Below, one piece after another: positions 1 through 8,718 of a stretch of DNA of 50,763 nt (its first letter is position 1; each line of letters opens with the position of its first letter). A program made the translations under genes and the position numbers. A model generated the notes under the pieces. It saw nothing but the letters and a program-made list of their open reading frames with translations, ran no database searches and had not been told where the DNA came from. This DNA comes from Prosthecobacter sp. (GTDB lineage Bacteria > Verrucomicrobiota > Verrucomicrobiia > Verrucomicrobiales > Verrucomicrobiaceae), in the NCBI GenBank assembly GCA_021733925.1, contig JAIPJY010000051.1:1-50763 (forward strand). Reading direction: 5' to 3'.

Positions 1-522
1 GGCCTTCACGGCTTCGACGGTGAGCTCGGCGGTGGTCGCGGAGAGAGCCGCGTAGATGCCGCCGGTGTGGAACCAGCGCACGCCCAGGGTGCCGAAGATA
101 TGATCCCAGTCGATGTCGCCGGGCTTGAGCTGCGAGGCGGCGGTGTTGCCACGGTCGGGATTGCCGACGGCACCGCGGATGCCGAAGCCGCGCTCGGTGA
201 AATTCAGGCCGTTGCGGACATTGCGGCCGATGCCGTCGTCTTCGCGCCACTGGATGAAGTCGGTGGCGACGCCGCCCTGCATGATGAAGTCTTCAATGAG
301 ATGGCCGACTTCGTTATCAACGAAGGCGGTGACGACAGCGGTCTTGTAGCCAAAGCATTTTTTCAGGCCGCGTGAGGTGTTGTATTCGCCGCCGCCTTCC
401 CAGGCCTGGAATTGACGGGCCGTGCGGATGCGGCCCTCGCCGGGATCGAGACGGAGCATGACTTCTCCGAGTGAGATTTGGTCGAAGGCGCAGGATTCGC
501 GAGGTTTGATGGTGAGGCTCAT
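1..522 (-). CDS. PfkB-family sugar kinase, 2-keto-3-deoxygluconate kinase-like (3' part cut by window edge)
   Basis: The gene reads leftward from an ATG at 522 and runs off the window after 174 codons, so only the N-terminal half is visible. It shows the PfkB N-terminal fold: LGEVMLRLDPGEG near residues 18-30, the substrate-binding EGGGEYNTSRGL near 42-53, and GLNFTERGFG near 105-114, a stretch I associate with KDG kinases. The expected job is ATP-dependent phosphorylation of 2-keto-3-deoxygluconate in the cytoplasm, feeding the Entner-Doudoroff aldolase. The ATP-site GAGD motif lies beyond the window. It sits 52 bp downstream of a 2-hydroxyacid dehydrogenase on the same strand, which suggests a sugar-acid operon. 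Another PfkB substrate (fructose, tagatose-6-P) cannot be excluded. Confidence 0.8.
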   Translation of the reverse strand, partial: MSLTIKPRESCAFDQISLGEVMLRLDPGEGRIRTARQFQAWEGGGEYNTSRGLKKCFGYKTAVVTAFVDNEVGHLIEDFIMQGGVATDFIQWREDDGIGRNVRNGLNFTERGFGIRGAVGNPDRGNTAASQLKPGDIDWDHIFGTLGVRWFHTGGIYAALSATTAELTVEAVKA

Positions 523-574
523 GATTGGGAAAGGCGGGATATTGGCTGAATGTGGAAAGCTGTAAACGAAGAAC

Positions 575-1540
575 TCAGAAGGTGTTGGCCTGGGCGTGCG
601 GCTTCTCGCCGGCGAGGAAAAGGGTGAGGTTTTCGACGGCACAGCAGGCCTGGCGCTGCACGCTCTCGTGGGTGCGGGAGCCGATGTGCGGCGTGACGAT
701 GCAGTTCGGCAGTTTGAGCAGCGGGTGATCCGCCTTTGGTGGTTCGACGTCAAGCACGTCGGTGCCGTAACCGGCGACCTGACCGGATTGCAAGGCGGCA
801 ACCATGTCGTCGGTGTGGACGATCTCACCGCGTGCGCAGTTGAGGATGATCACGCCCTTTTTCATCTTGGCGATGGAGGCGGTGCAGATCATGTCCTGCG
901 TCTCAGGCGTGAGGTTTGTGTGCAGCGAGAGATAGTCCGAGCAGGCGAAAACCTCATCGAGTGTGGCGGCGCGTTTCACGTTGTACTGAGCGGCAAATTT
1001 TTCGTCCCAGTAGAGGTCGTAGCCGACGACTTCCATGCCGAAGGCGCGGGCGCGAATGGCGACTTCCTTGCCGATGCGACCGAGGCCGACGATGCCGATG
1101 GTCTTGCCCATCACCTCATGGCCGGTCTTGCGTTTCCAGCCGCCGGAGCGCGTGGAATCGGTGTGGAAGTAGAAGTTTTTCTCGAGAGCGAGAAGCAGGA
1201 GGAAAGTGTGCTCGGCGACGGTGGTGTGATTGACGCCGGGTGTGAAGAGCACGGGGATCTTGTACTCGGTGGCGCTCTTGACGTCGATCTTGTCCAGGCC
1301 GATGCCGTATTTGCTGATGACCTTGAGGCGCGGGAGGGATTTTTCGATCACGGCGCGGGTGATGGCGTCATCGCCGCAGATGAAGGCGTCGAACTCGCCG
1401 GCGAGTTCGAGCATGCGAGATTCGGGCAGAGGGCCGCGCTCGCTGACGACCTCGAAACCGGCGGCGGTCATCAGGTCGTGATGCCGGCCGGGCGTGTCTT
1501 GGAATGACGTGGTGGTGAGGAGTACGCGGGTGGGGCTCAT
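575..1540 (-). CDS. D-isomer-specific 2-hydroxyacid dehydrogenase (phosphoglycerate dehydrogenase-like)
   Basis: This is an NAD-dependent 2-hydroxyacid dehydrogenase of 321 residues, the usual family length. The Rossmann motif GLGRIG is at about 152-157, with the NAD-selecting Asp about 18 residues later (D175). The catalytic Arg (R237 in NCARGE), Glu (E266 in DVEPP) and His (H285 in TPHIG) are all present. I place the start at the ATG at 1540 (MSPTRVLL); the frame is open to 1666, but that extension is not typical of the family. No ACT domain follows, so it is a short-form enzyme and need not be serine-biosynthetic SerA. Co-orientation with the KDG-kinase-like gene suggests sugar-acid or 2-keto acid metabolism. 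The exact substrate is unknown. Confidence 0.85.
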   Translation of the reverse strand: MSPTRVLLTTTSFQDTPGRHHDLMTAAGFEVVSERGPLPESRMLELAGEFDAFICGDDAITRAVIEKSLPRLKVISKYGIGLDKIDVKSATEYKIPVLFTPGVNHTTVAEHTFLLLLALEKNFYFHTDSTRSGGWKRKTGHEVMGKTIGIVGLGRIGKEVAIRARAFGMEVVGYDLYWDEKFAAQYNVKRAATLDEVFACSDYLSLHTNLTPETQDMICTASIAKMKKGVIILNCARGEIVHTDDMVAALQSGQVAGYGTDVLDVEPPKADHPLLKLPNCIVTPHIGSRTHESVQRQACCAVENLTLFLAGEKPHAQANTF

Positions 1541-1735
1541 GAGGAAAGGTTGGGGGGGATTCAGGGTGGCTGGGGAGGACTTCATAGCGGGGAACAGGTC
1601 CGCCGCATCTAGGACATAAGAAAAAGAGTTTTCCAATCTGCGAGCCCTTTTTCCAGAGTCTTTCAAAGCGACCCTGGCGAGCTATTGCCGAAAACTCCGC
1701 GCTGGCAAATGTGTGGGAAGAGCTTACATGGGCGC

Positions 1736-2335
1736 ATGATTCGATTCCTTTCCTGCATTGCTTGCGCGCTGGTGGTCACTACAACGGGCTTTTCCAAATC
1801 CCCCGTACCACCTGTGGAACTCAAGCCTTGGGACAAAGGTGCCCTTGAGTTTGAGACTGGGATGCTGTGGAAGGTCGGTGGAGACACCACTTTTAATTAT
1901 CGCATCATTCCCTTCATCGTTTCCTGGCGCACGCCGGAGTGGTTTGGATTTCATTTCCGCAATGGTTCCGCGCTCATTGTGCGGCAGAAGTTTTCTGCGA
2001 TGGCCAATTTCATCGAGACGGGGTCTGAGAACCGCTACCTCGGCCTTTCGGGCGGAGGGGTCATCGAATGGTGGAACCCGAGCGCGACGTGGAGCATCTT
2101 TGGCTCTGGAGGTGGCGGTGTGGGCTGGATCGATGCGCAGGATGCGCCCGGGGGTCAGGGCCAGGATTTCACGCTGAACTGGTACAGCCAACTGGGCGTC
2201 TCTCACACGCTTACCGACAAGTGGTCGGTGAATGCGAGTGCGATGTTTCAGCATCTCTCGAACGGTGGGCAGACGAATCCGAATCCGGGGCTGAATGCGC
2301 TGGGTGTCCTGATTGGTGTGCGCAGGAGTTTTTGA
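1736..2335 (+). CDS. PagL-like lipid A 3-O-deacylase (acyloxyacyl hydrolase), outer-membrane beta-barrel
   Basis: The protein has 199 residues, with a signal peptide (MIRFLSCIACALVVTTTG), alternating aromatic/polar strands and a C-terminal Phe, as in small outer-membrane barrels. Near the end, FQHLSNGG (His about 173, Ser about 175) followed by NPNPG matches the HxSN...PN.G signature of PagL, whose His and Ser are catalytic. PagL removes the 3-position acyl chain from lipid A in the outer membrane. The ATG at 1736 puts a signal peptide at the N-terminus; in-frame TTG 1685 and ATG 1709 would add a polar extension. It reads divergently from the dehydrogenase. Other small-barrel enzymes are possible, but the motif is specific. 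Confidence 0.75.
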   Translation: MIRFLSCIACALVVTTTGFSKSPVPPVELKPWDKGALEFETGMLWKVGGDTTFNYRIIPFIVSWRTPEWFGFHFRNGSALIVRQKFSAMANFIETGSENRYLGLSGGGVIEWWNPSATWSIFGSGGGGVGWIDAQDAPGGQGQDFTLNWYSQLGVSHTLTDKWSVNASAMFQHLSNGGQTNPNPGLNALGVLIGVRRSF

Positions 2336-2390
2336 GCGGGGCAAAATGAAGCTCGCCAGATGAGGTGGGGCATTTCATGGTGGATGCACC

Positions 2391-3620
2391 ATGAGCTTAC
2401 GTATTCTGACCGCATTCGTTTTTGCCACTGCATCGCTGCACGCTGCTGATCTTTATTTCCCGCCGCCAGATAGCGAGGGAGGCTGGCGTGAGGCGAAGGG
2501 GGAGAAGGAATGCCGGGAGCTGGGAGGCATGGATTTGGTGAAGCTGGAGCCTGCCTATACCATGACCGAGCGCTCCACGGGCAACGGTGGCCTCGTGGTG
2601 GTGCACAAGGGGTATCTGGTGTTTGAGAAATACTTTGGCCGTGCCAGCCGCAACAGCAATCCAGACATGGCCTCCACAGGGAAGGCTTTTTGCAGCATCG
2701 CGTGCGGGATCATGCTGCAGGAGTTTAAGGACAAGATTCCTGAGGGGCTGGATACGAAGGTGTTTACTGAAAAGTATCTGCCGGAAGCTTTTCCGCTGAA
2801 TGATCCGCGCAAGGCGGAGATCAAGCTGGGGCAGCTGCTGTGCATGACGGCTGGCTACTGGGGCGAAGGGCAGACGCCAACGGGGTATGTCAAAAGTGAT
2901 CCGAAGGCACGGCAGCTCAAGCCGGTGCCGGGGCAAAACATCAAGGACCTGGACAAGTCATCGCTCAATGTGCCGCTGTGGACGGATCCGGGGGCTGGGT
3001 ATTCGTATTCCTCCCCTTCCCCGCACATTGCGAGCATCGTGCTGCGCCATGTGACCGGGATGGAGTTGAAGGACTACATTGATTCGCGGCTGGCGAAGCC
3101 GCAGGGCTGGGGTGCGTGGGACTACTGCCTGCATCGTGGGGACTTTGTGATGCCGCATGCGAATGGCGCGGGGAGCACGGCACTGCATGCCACGGACGTG
3201 GTGCGCATGGGCTACTGTCTGGCGCATGGTGGCAAGTGGAAGGATCAGCAGCTTGTGCCGGCGGAGTACATCAAGAAGTGCCAGACGTGGAGTCCGTACA
3301 ATCCGCACACGCCGTTCTCGCTGCAGTTTGAGCACAATGCGGACGGGCACGTGGCGGGTGCGCCGAAGGATGCGTTTTGGAAGTCGGGGGCCGGTGGATT
3401 TTGCATGTATGTGGTGCCTTCGCTGGATCTGGTGATCTACAAGCTGGGTGGCAAAGACGGTCAGTATGATCCTTCGCTGACGCGGATTCCGCAGCCCGAG
3501 CAGAAGCATGATCGGGACAACTGGCAGCCGATTCCGGGGAATGCGTTTATGGAGGGCAGCGGGGCGGCTTCGCTGAATCGCGTGCTGGAGATGGTGTGTG
3601 CGGCGGTGAGGTATGAGTAG
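2391..3620 (+). CDS. Exported serine hydrolase, class C beta-lactamase-like
   Basis: This is a 409-residue protein with a signal peptide (cleavage near LHAAD, residue 19). It belongs to the penicillin-binding-protein/class C beta-lactamase fold: the nucleophile motif SxxK is STGK at 95-98, preceded by PDMA, and the Tyr motif is in GYSYSS (about 203-208). A C-terminal KSGAGGF stretch occupies the place of the KTG box. Members hydrolyse esters, amides or D-amino peptides; true beta-lactamase activity is not implied. It lies 55 bp after the PagL-like gene on the same strand. It ends before a family A repeat and converges with the ClC gene. The substrate is unknown. Confidence 0.85.
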   Translation: MSLRILTAFVFATASLHAADLYFPPPDSEGGWREAKGEKECRELGGMDLVKLEPAYTMTERSTGNGGLVVVHKGYLVFEKYFGRASRNSNPDMASTGKAFCSIACGIMLQEFKDKIPEGLDTKVFTEKYLPEAFPLNDPRKAEIKLGQLLCMTAGYWGEGQTPTGYVKSDPKARQLKPVPGQNIKDLDKSSLNVPLWTDPGAGYSYSSPSPHIASIVLRHVTGMELKDYIDSRLAKPQGWGAWDYCLHRGDFVMPHANGAGSTALHATDVVRMGYCLAHGGKWKDQQLVPAEYIKKCQTWSPYNPHTPFSLQFEHNADGHVAGAPKDAFWKSGAGGFCMYVVPSLDLVIYKLGGKDGQYDPSLTRIPQPEQKHDRDNWQPIPGNAFMEGSGAASLNRVLEMVCAAVRYE

Positions 3621-3638
3621 GCGATTGAGCTAAGAAAC

Positions 3639-3678
3639 CAGACCGCACATGGAATGTGCGGACCACGCCGCGCTGGGG
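3639..3678 (+). repeat. Family A intergenic hairpin repeat, copy 1
   Basis: The hairpin CCGCAC-(7 nt)-GTGCGG is preceded by CAGA and followed by the tail GACCACGCCGCGCTGGGG. It fills the space between the convergent serine hydrolase and ClC genes. Nearly identical copies lie at 5589, 8566, 9427 and 14317, all on the same strand. There is no T-run after the stem, so it is not a standard terminator. Confidence 0.85.
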
Positions 3679-3700
3679 CCACAGTTGAGCGCTGGGTTTC

Positions 3701-5419
3701 TCAATCTTCGCCCACTTTGCCGTAGGCGAGTTGGGCGCGAAGGAGATCGTGCAGGGTGACGACGCCGAGCAGTGCCTGCTTTTCATCGCAGAGCACGACC
3801 ATGCCGGCGCGTGAATCGATGATGCGGGACTGGATGACGCGGATGCTTTCCTGAGGATCCACTATGACTGCTGGCTCAACCATGGGCTCGGCATTGGAGA
3901 TCAGCGCGCGTTCTATTTCATGGCGTGTGAGGACCCCCACGACCTTGCTATTTCGCAGGACTGGAAAATTCGAATAGGGATGCCCGTCAAAGGCGGCGCG
4001 CATGGATTCAGCGCCGATGTCTGTGAGGGATTCGGGATGGAAGTTGGCAATGGCTGAGGCGGGCAGGTTCTGCCAGGCGCCCAGATCGCGCGGAGGAATG
4101 ATGCGGTTGAGGTGATGGCCGTCCTGCTCCAGCACTTCCTCATAGAAGTTTGAACGCATCATGCGGCGGCTGATGGCCTGGCTGACCAAGACGCCCAGCA
4201 TCAGGGGCAGCACGAGCGAAAATTGGTGGGTCATTTCAAACACGATCAAAATGCCTGTGACCGGGGCACGCACGACTGCGCCAAGGCATGCGCACATGCC
4301 CACGACGGCGAGGACCACTTGATCACCTTCATGCAGGGGCATTGGCAGCACCATCTGGCCCAGCCCTGCGGCAGCCAGGCCCGCCATGCCTCCAAAAAAC
4401 AAGGTGGGCGAAAAAATCCCGCCACAGCCGCCCAGGCCGTAGCATAGCACGGTGGCGAGGAGCTTGGCCACGAGGAGCAGCGCCGCGAGCTCCCAGGCGA
4501 GTCTGCCCGAAAGCGCATCTGAAAGATCGTTGTAGCCGAGGCTGAAAACGCCGAGACGCCCGGTCTGCTTCCAGACCAGAATGCCAATGACCCAGGTCAA
4601 AAATGCACCCACTACAGGGAGGGCCCAGACTGGCAGTCGTCGCTGTGAGCGGGACCAGCCTCGGAGGTTCAGACTGCCACGCTGGAAGAGCAACCCAGTC
4701 AGTGTCGCGCAGGCGGCCACCCAGGGTGTCAGCACATAGACCTGCCAGCCGGGCTCGTTCGGCACCTGCATCCGAAACGCCGGCTCTGTGCCTAGCAGGC
4801 CATGCACCACCAACGCGCCGATCATGGAGGCCATGAGCACGGTGCCGAGGATGCGGCTGTTGAGATCGCCAATGATTTCCTCCAGCACAAAGGTGACGGC
4901 GGCGAGAGGGGTGTTGAACGCTGCGGCCAGGCCCGCCGCAGCCCCGGCCGCTGCGGGCATGCGATGCTGGGCTTTGGCCAATCCAAGCCGCGTGGCGATG
5001 GCTGACCCCATGGTGCCCGCCATCTGGACGGAGGGGCCTTCGCGCCCGAGGCTCATGCCGCTGCCGATGCTCAGCGCTCCGGCCACAAACTTCACCCACA
5101 TGATGCGTGGCGATGACCAGCCAAATTCTTTCCAATACGCCAGTTTTAACTGTGGAATGCCACTGCCAGCGGCAGAGGGGCCGGCGAAGTGGAGCAGCAA
5201 TCCTGCAGCCAGAGAGGCTGCCAGCATGAGGGCCAGCGTGCGCCAGGCAAACGTTTCAGGCGACTGCACGGCCCAGGTTTCAAAGGTGCGGCCATAGAGC
5301 AGGTGGATGCACTGATGGAAGGCCACAGCGATCCCGCCACCGGCCACACCATAAATCGCTGTTGCAACATACAAACGGGGGCGCGGCGGCAGCTTGGCAA
5401 GGAGGCTGCGGAGGCTCAT
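3701..5419 (-). CDS. ClC-family chloride channel / Cl-/H+ antiporter with C-terminal CBS pair
   Basis: This inner-membrane protein of 572 residues carries the three ClC selectivity-filter signatures: GSGIP, GREGP and GGIFSP. The gating Glu in GREGP is present. So is a Glu pair in FVLEEIIGD, at the position of the internal proton Glu of antiporters, so proton-coupled exchange is plausible. Two CBS domains follow the membrane part, at roughly residues 440-570 (HPESLTDI...LTRHEIERAL and VDPQESIRVI...TLHDLLRAQ); in this family they regulate gating, often by binding adenine nucleotides. The start is the ATG at 5419; an in-frame GTG at 5434 would add five residues. It is monocistronic, between two family A repeats. 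Confidence 0.93.
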   Translation of the reverse strand: MSLRSLLAKLPPRPRLYVATAIYGVAGGGIAVAFHQCIHLLYGRTFETWAVQSPETFAWRTLALMLAASLAAGLLLHFAGPSAAGSGIPQLKLAYWKEFGWSSPRIMWVKFVAGALSIGSGMSLGREGPSVQMAGTMGSAIATRLGLAKAQHRMPAAAGAAAGLAAAFNTPLAAVTFVLEEIIGDLNSRILGTVLMASMIGALVVHGLLGTEPAFRMQVPNEPGWQVYVLTPWVAACATLTGLLFQRGSLNLRGWSRSQRRLPVWALPVVGAFLTWVIGILVWKQTGRLGVFSLGYNDLSDALSGRLAWELAALLLVAKLLATVLCYGLGGCGGIFSPTLFFGGMAGLAAAGLGQMVLPMPLHEGDQVVLAVVGMCACLGAVVRAPVTGILIVFEMTHQFSLVLPLMLGVLVSQAISRRMMRSNFYEEVLEQDGHHLNRIIPPRDLGAWQNLPASAIANFHPESLTDIGAESMRAAFDGHPYSNFPVLRNSKVVGVLTRHEIERALISNAEPMVEPAVIVDPQESIRVIQSRIIDSRAGMVVLCDEKQALLGVVTLHDLLRAQLAYGKVGED

Positions 5420-5543
5420 GCTTACACCAAGCACAGCTTGAAAGGCCGTCCACCAGCGATCACTGCGGGCAGGCTATTTTTGGCACCTTCCTATGCAGGA
5501 AGAAGGTGTCTCGTCATGCAAAACGCTACATGAGGAGAGCTGC

Positions 5544-5648
5544 AGCGTGCTGTGGTCTGCACTCTCCGAATGCGGCTCTCCCAAGCTCCAGACCGCACAT
5601 GGAATGTGCGGACCACGCCACGCTGGGGGATCACGCCACGCTGGGGGT
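5544..5648 (+). repeat. Family A intergenic repeat, copy 2, long double-hairpin form
   Basis: The core hairpin starts at 5589 (CAGACCGCACATGGAATGTG, then CGG and the GACCACGCCACGCT tail). A left half at 5544-5575 (AGCGTGCTGTGGTCTGCACT...) is its near-perfect reverse complement, so the whole element is a large inverted repeat with a small hairpin in each arm. The tail CACGCCACGCTGGGGG is duplicated in tandem at 5614-5629 and 5632-5647. It lies between the divergent ClC and cytochrome genes; nothing else is recognisable in this gap of about 325 bp. Confidence 0.85.
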
Positions 5649-5744
5649 CGTGACGCGATGGGTGGCGCAGGAACAGGGACGAAGCTTGGGGGGAGCACTC
5701 CATGATTGACAGATTCGACCCGCCTTGCCTGTTCTCTTCCAACC

Positions 5745-8498
5745 ATGAAGTTTCGCCTGCTCCTCGCGCTCCTGCCCCTTGCCACCGCCACACTCGCCGC
5801 AGACAAGCCTGCCAAACCCAAGGTGGCGGAGGCTCCTGCTGCGCCTTCGCCGTGGAGTGATTTTGTGGAGAAGGATTTTCCGTTCTTTAGCAGCGTGCTG
5901 GATGCGCGGGAGGTGGGTGAAGGTTTTCCGAAGGACAATCTAACGCCGCGTGGGATTGTTTTGAATCTGGGGCACAATTTGTGGGCGTGCTTTGACACGG
6001 ATCTGCTGCGCATTGCGTGCATCTGGGAAGGCGAGGCTGGGAAGCCGCCGGTGAGTGCGGATGCGCTGGCGCCGGGGTCCTACCATGTGGCGGGACAGAA
6101 GACGAAGGACGGGCAGGATTATCTGCCGAAGCCGATTGGCAAGGTGTGGCTGGCGAATGGGATTTATCCGGGCTGGCAGGTGGGGGAGAAGCCGAGCTTT
6201 GTGGATCCGCGTGAGCCGACGCCGAGTCCGGAGGAGGTGGGACGGGGAAGCCTCTCGAACTCACATTTTAAGTCAATTCTTATCGCCAAAGATGGAAGTG
6301 TTTCTTTACATTATAATGTTGGCGACGTTGAGATTACAGAACGTGTCTTGGTTTTGAAAACTGACGCTGCCGTTTCTGTTGAACGACACATCTCTGTGGC
6401 CCCTCATCGCGAGCCATTAACTTTAATGATCGGAACGGATGCCCCACCAAGAGGCGGCGAGATTACAGCATTCGGCAGAACTTCGTTCGCCAGTGATGTC
6501 AAGGACCAGTCGACCACAATCAGCTCAGAAAGAGATTGTTTGTACATTGTTCTTTCTCCAACCAAACACCCGCTAGAATTCATAGCGGGCACTAGAAACA
6601 AGGCATTGAAGACTCTCTCAGCGGAGCCGAACGGGGTCATGGAATGGAGTGATGTTATCACCACCACCGCAACGCTTTCCACCAAACCCGACGCCTATGT
6701 TAACGATGAGATTCCCCTGCCCCTTGAGAACCCGTGGAAGCGGAATGTGAGGCTGGCGGATGTGGCGTTTTTGAATGATCAGGGGGATGCGGCGGGGGTG
6801 ACGTTTGATGGGGATGTGTGGCTGATCTCGGGCTTGAAGGGGGATTTGGAGAAGGTGACGTGGAAGAGGTTTGCGAGCGGGCTGCATGAGCCGATGAGCA
6901 TCGTGGTGAGGCGTGCCGCCGGAGATGGGAGATCGAAGATGGGAGATAGGGCGGACAAAACCAGCCCATCTGCTATCTCCCATCTGCCATCTGCAGAGAT
7001 CCTTGTTTTTGATCGCAATGGGATCTGGAAGCTGGTGGACACGAATGGGGACAAGGAGTGCGACCGGTATGAGATGTTCTGCAATCTCTTCGCGCAGACG
7101 GCGGAGACGCGGGAGTTTCCGAATTCGATGAAGCTGGGGCCGAAGGGGGAGCTGTATATTTCGAAGGGGGGGCAGGAAGGGACGACTTATGGCAAGCACA
7201 ATGGGACGGTGATCAAGGTGGCGGCGGATGGGAAGTCGATGGAGGTGATTGGGTATGGTCTGCGGCAGCCGTTTATTGGGGTGAATCCGAAGACGGGGCT
7301 GGTGACGGCGAGCGATCAGCAGGGCAACTATGTGCCGTCCACGCCGCTGCATATTATTTCGGATCATCACTTCTACGGGCATCTGCCGACGATTGCGCCG
7401 AAGGAGAAGTATCCGGAGACGATCACGGAGCCGCTGACGTGGCTGCCGCATCCGGTGAATCCGAGCGGGGTGACGCAGACGTGGTTGCTGGATGCCAAGA
7501 TGGGGCCGGTGAATGGGGAACTGATTCACATTGGTTATAACCGGCCGGAGCTTTTCCGCGTGCTGATGAATTCACATTTTGAAAAGCCGCAGGCGGCGGT
7601 GGTGAGCTTTAACCGCAACTTTGATTTTCCCACGCTGAATGCTGTGGTGAATCCAGCGGACGGGCAGCTCTATGTGGTGGGCTTCCAGGTGTGGGGCACG
7701 GTGGTGAAGAAGATCAGCGGGCTGGCCCGTGTGCGCTACACGAACAAGCCGCGCGTGCTGCTGAAGGAAGTCACGCCGACGGACAAGGGGCTGCTGCTGC
7801 GCTTCAATGCGAAGCTGGATGAGAAGCTGGCGACTGATCCTGACAGCTTCAATGGCGAGCGCTGGAACTACAAACGGACCTTTGAATATGGATCGCCGCA
7901 TTTGAAGCTGGACGGCAGCAGCGGCCAGGAATGGATGACGGCGAGCAGCGCCTACCTGAGCAAGGATGGCATGAGCGTGCTGGTGGGCTTTCCTGATATG
8001 AAGGCGGGCGTGCACCAGATGCGCATCGGCTGGGGGCTGAAGAGCGTGGACGGTGACAAGGCCGAGAACACGGCGTACTTTTCACCGTGGGAGCTCATGA
8101 CTTTTGATGCGAAGAAGGAGGGCTTTGATGAGAATCTGAAGGTGGATCTCACTCCGCGCAAGGCGGCTGCGGTGGCCACGGTGAAGGCGACGGCGGAGGA
8201 AGGTGAGCGGCTTTACCAGATGTATGGGTGCATGGCGTGCCATAGCACGGATGGAACGCTGGTGGGCAAGGTGGGGCCTAGCTGGAAGGGGCTGTATGGC
8301 AGCGAGCGGGAGATCGCGAAGGGGCAGAAGGGCAAGTTTAAGGCGGATGAGGCGTATCTGCGGGAGTCGATCACGGCTCCGAGCGCGAAGGTGGTGAAGG
8401 GGTTTGAGAAGTTTGATACGGGGATGCCGATTTATTCGGGCATCTTGAATGACGGGCAGATTGAGAGTCTGATTTTGTATATCAAGAGTTTGAAGTAG
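5745..8498 (+). CDS. Large exported DUF6797-like protein with C-terminal cytochrome c domain
   Basis: This 917-residue protein has a signal peptide (MKFRLLLALLPLATATLAA) and is probably periplasmic. The N-terminal third (about 40-330) is the part I associate with verrucomicrobial DUF6797. The middle (about 340-680) looks like the beta-propeller of PVC membrane-bound/sorbosone-type dehydrogenases (EILVFDRNGIWKL, YGLRQPF). The C-terminus is a class I cytochrome c with CMACH at 829-833 and a distal GMPIYSG holding the likely Met ligand. I chose ATG 5745 because it begins the signal peptide; TTG 5706 is also in frame. Codons between about 6253 and 6712 are much AT-richer than on either side, and an inverted-repeat insert sits at 6922-6994. 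The substrate is unknown. Confidence 0.8.
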   Translation: MKFRLLLALLPLATATLAADKPAKPKVAEAPAAPSPWSDFVEKDFPFFSSVLDAREVGEGFPKDNLTPRGIVLNLGHNLWACFDTDLLRIACIWEGEAGKPPVSADALAPGSYHVAGQKTKDGQDYLPKPIGKVWLANGIYPGWQVGEKPSFVDPREPTPSPEEVGRGSLSNSHFKSILIAKDGSVSLHYNVGDVEITERVLVLKTDAAVSVERHISVAPHREPLTLMIGTDAPPRGGEITAFGRTSFASDVKDQSTTISSERDCLYIVLSPTKHPLEFIAGTRNKALKTLSAEPNGVMEWSDVITTTATLSTKPDAYVNDEIPLPLENPWKRNVRLADVAFLNDQGDAAGVTFDGDVWLISGLKGDLEKVTWKRFASGLHEPMSIVVRRAAGDGRSKMGDRADKTSPSAISHLPSAEILVFDRNGIWKLVDTNGDKECDRYEMFCNLFAQTAETREFPNSMKLGPKGELYISKGGQEGTTYGKHNGTVIKVAADGKSMEVIGYGLRQPFIGVNPKTGLVTASDQQGNYVPSTPLHIISDHHFYGHLPTIAPKEKYPETITEPLTWLPHPVNPSGVTQTWLLDAKMGPVNGELIHIGYNRPELFRVLMNSHFEKPQAAVVSFNRNFDFPTLNAVVNPADGQLYVVGFQVWGTVVKKISGLARVRYTNKPRVLLKEVTPTDKGLLLRFNAKLDEKLATDPDSFNGERWNYKRTFEYGSPHLKLDGSSGQEWMTASSAYLSKDGMSVLVGFPDMKAGVHQMRIGWGLKSVDGDKAENTAYFSPWELMTFDAKKEGFDENLKVDLTPRKAAAVATVKATAEEGERLYQMYGCMACHSTDGTLVGKVGPSWKGLYGSEREIAKGQKGKFKADEAYLRESITAPSAKVVKGFEKFDTGMPIYSGILNDGQIESLILYIKSLK
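6922..6994 (+). repeat. In-frame inverted-repeat insert inside the cytochrome gene
   Basis: Perfect 13-bp arms AGATGGGAGATAG (6937-6949) and CTATCTCCCATCT (6973-6985) are separated by 23 nt and flanked by further degenerate GATGGGAGAT and CCATCTGCCATCT units. The reading frame stays open and encodes a polar, low-complexity stretch between IVVRR and EILVFD. Confidence 0.8.
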
Positions 8499-8527
8499 GG
8501 GACGAGGAGGCGCAGCGCGGCGAGTTC

Positions 8528-8611
8528 CAGCGCGGCGGGGTCCGCACTTTTCGAGTGCGGCTTCCGGAATTCCAGACCGCACTCGGAGAGTGCGGACCAC
8601 GCCACGCTCGG
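8528..8611 (+). repeat. Family A intergenic repeat, copy 3, double-hairpin form
   Basis: The left arm CAGCGCGGCGGGGTCCGCAC, with its own CCGCAC..GTGCGG hairpin, is mirrored by CCGCACTCGGAGAGTGCGG and the tail ACCACGCCACGCT. The element lies between the convergent cytochrome and ruvA genes. The loops differ from those of copies 1, 2 and 5 while the stems keep pairing, which points to selection on the folded form. The rest of the 8499-8718 gap shows nothing recognisable. Confidence 0.85.
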
Positions 8612-8718
8612 GCTTGCGGCATCTTCGAAACTCGTGGCCTAAGTGGAGTGTTTGATCCTTTTTGACAAGTGAGACTTGCGGCTTGGGATCTCGCACAACG
8701 TGATGAGCGGGCGGGGAT

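Noticed and set aside
596-1507. Long plus-strand frame opposite the 2-hydroxyacid dehydrogenase
   Set aside because: Antisense shadow; the minus strand encodes a complete enzyme with all catalytic residues.
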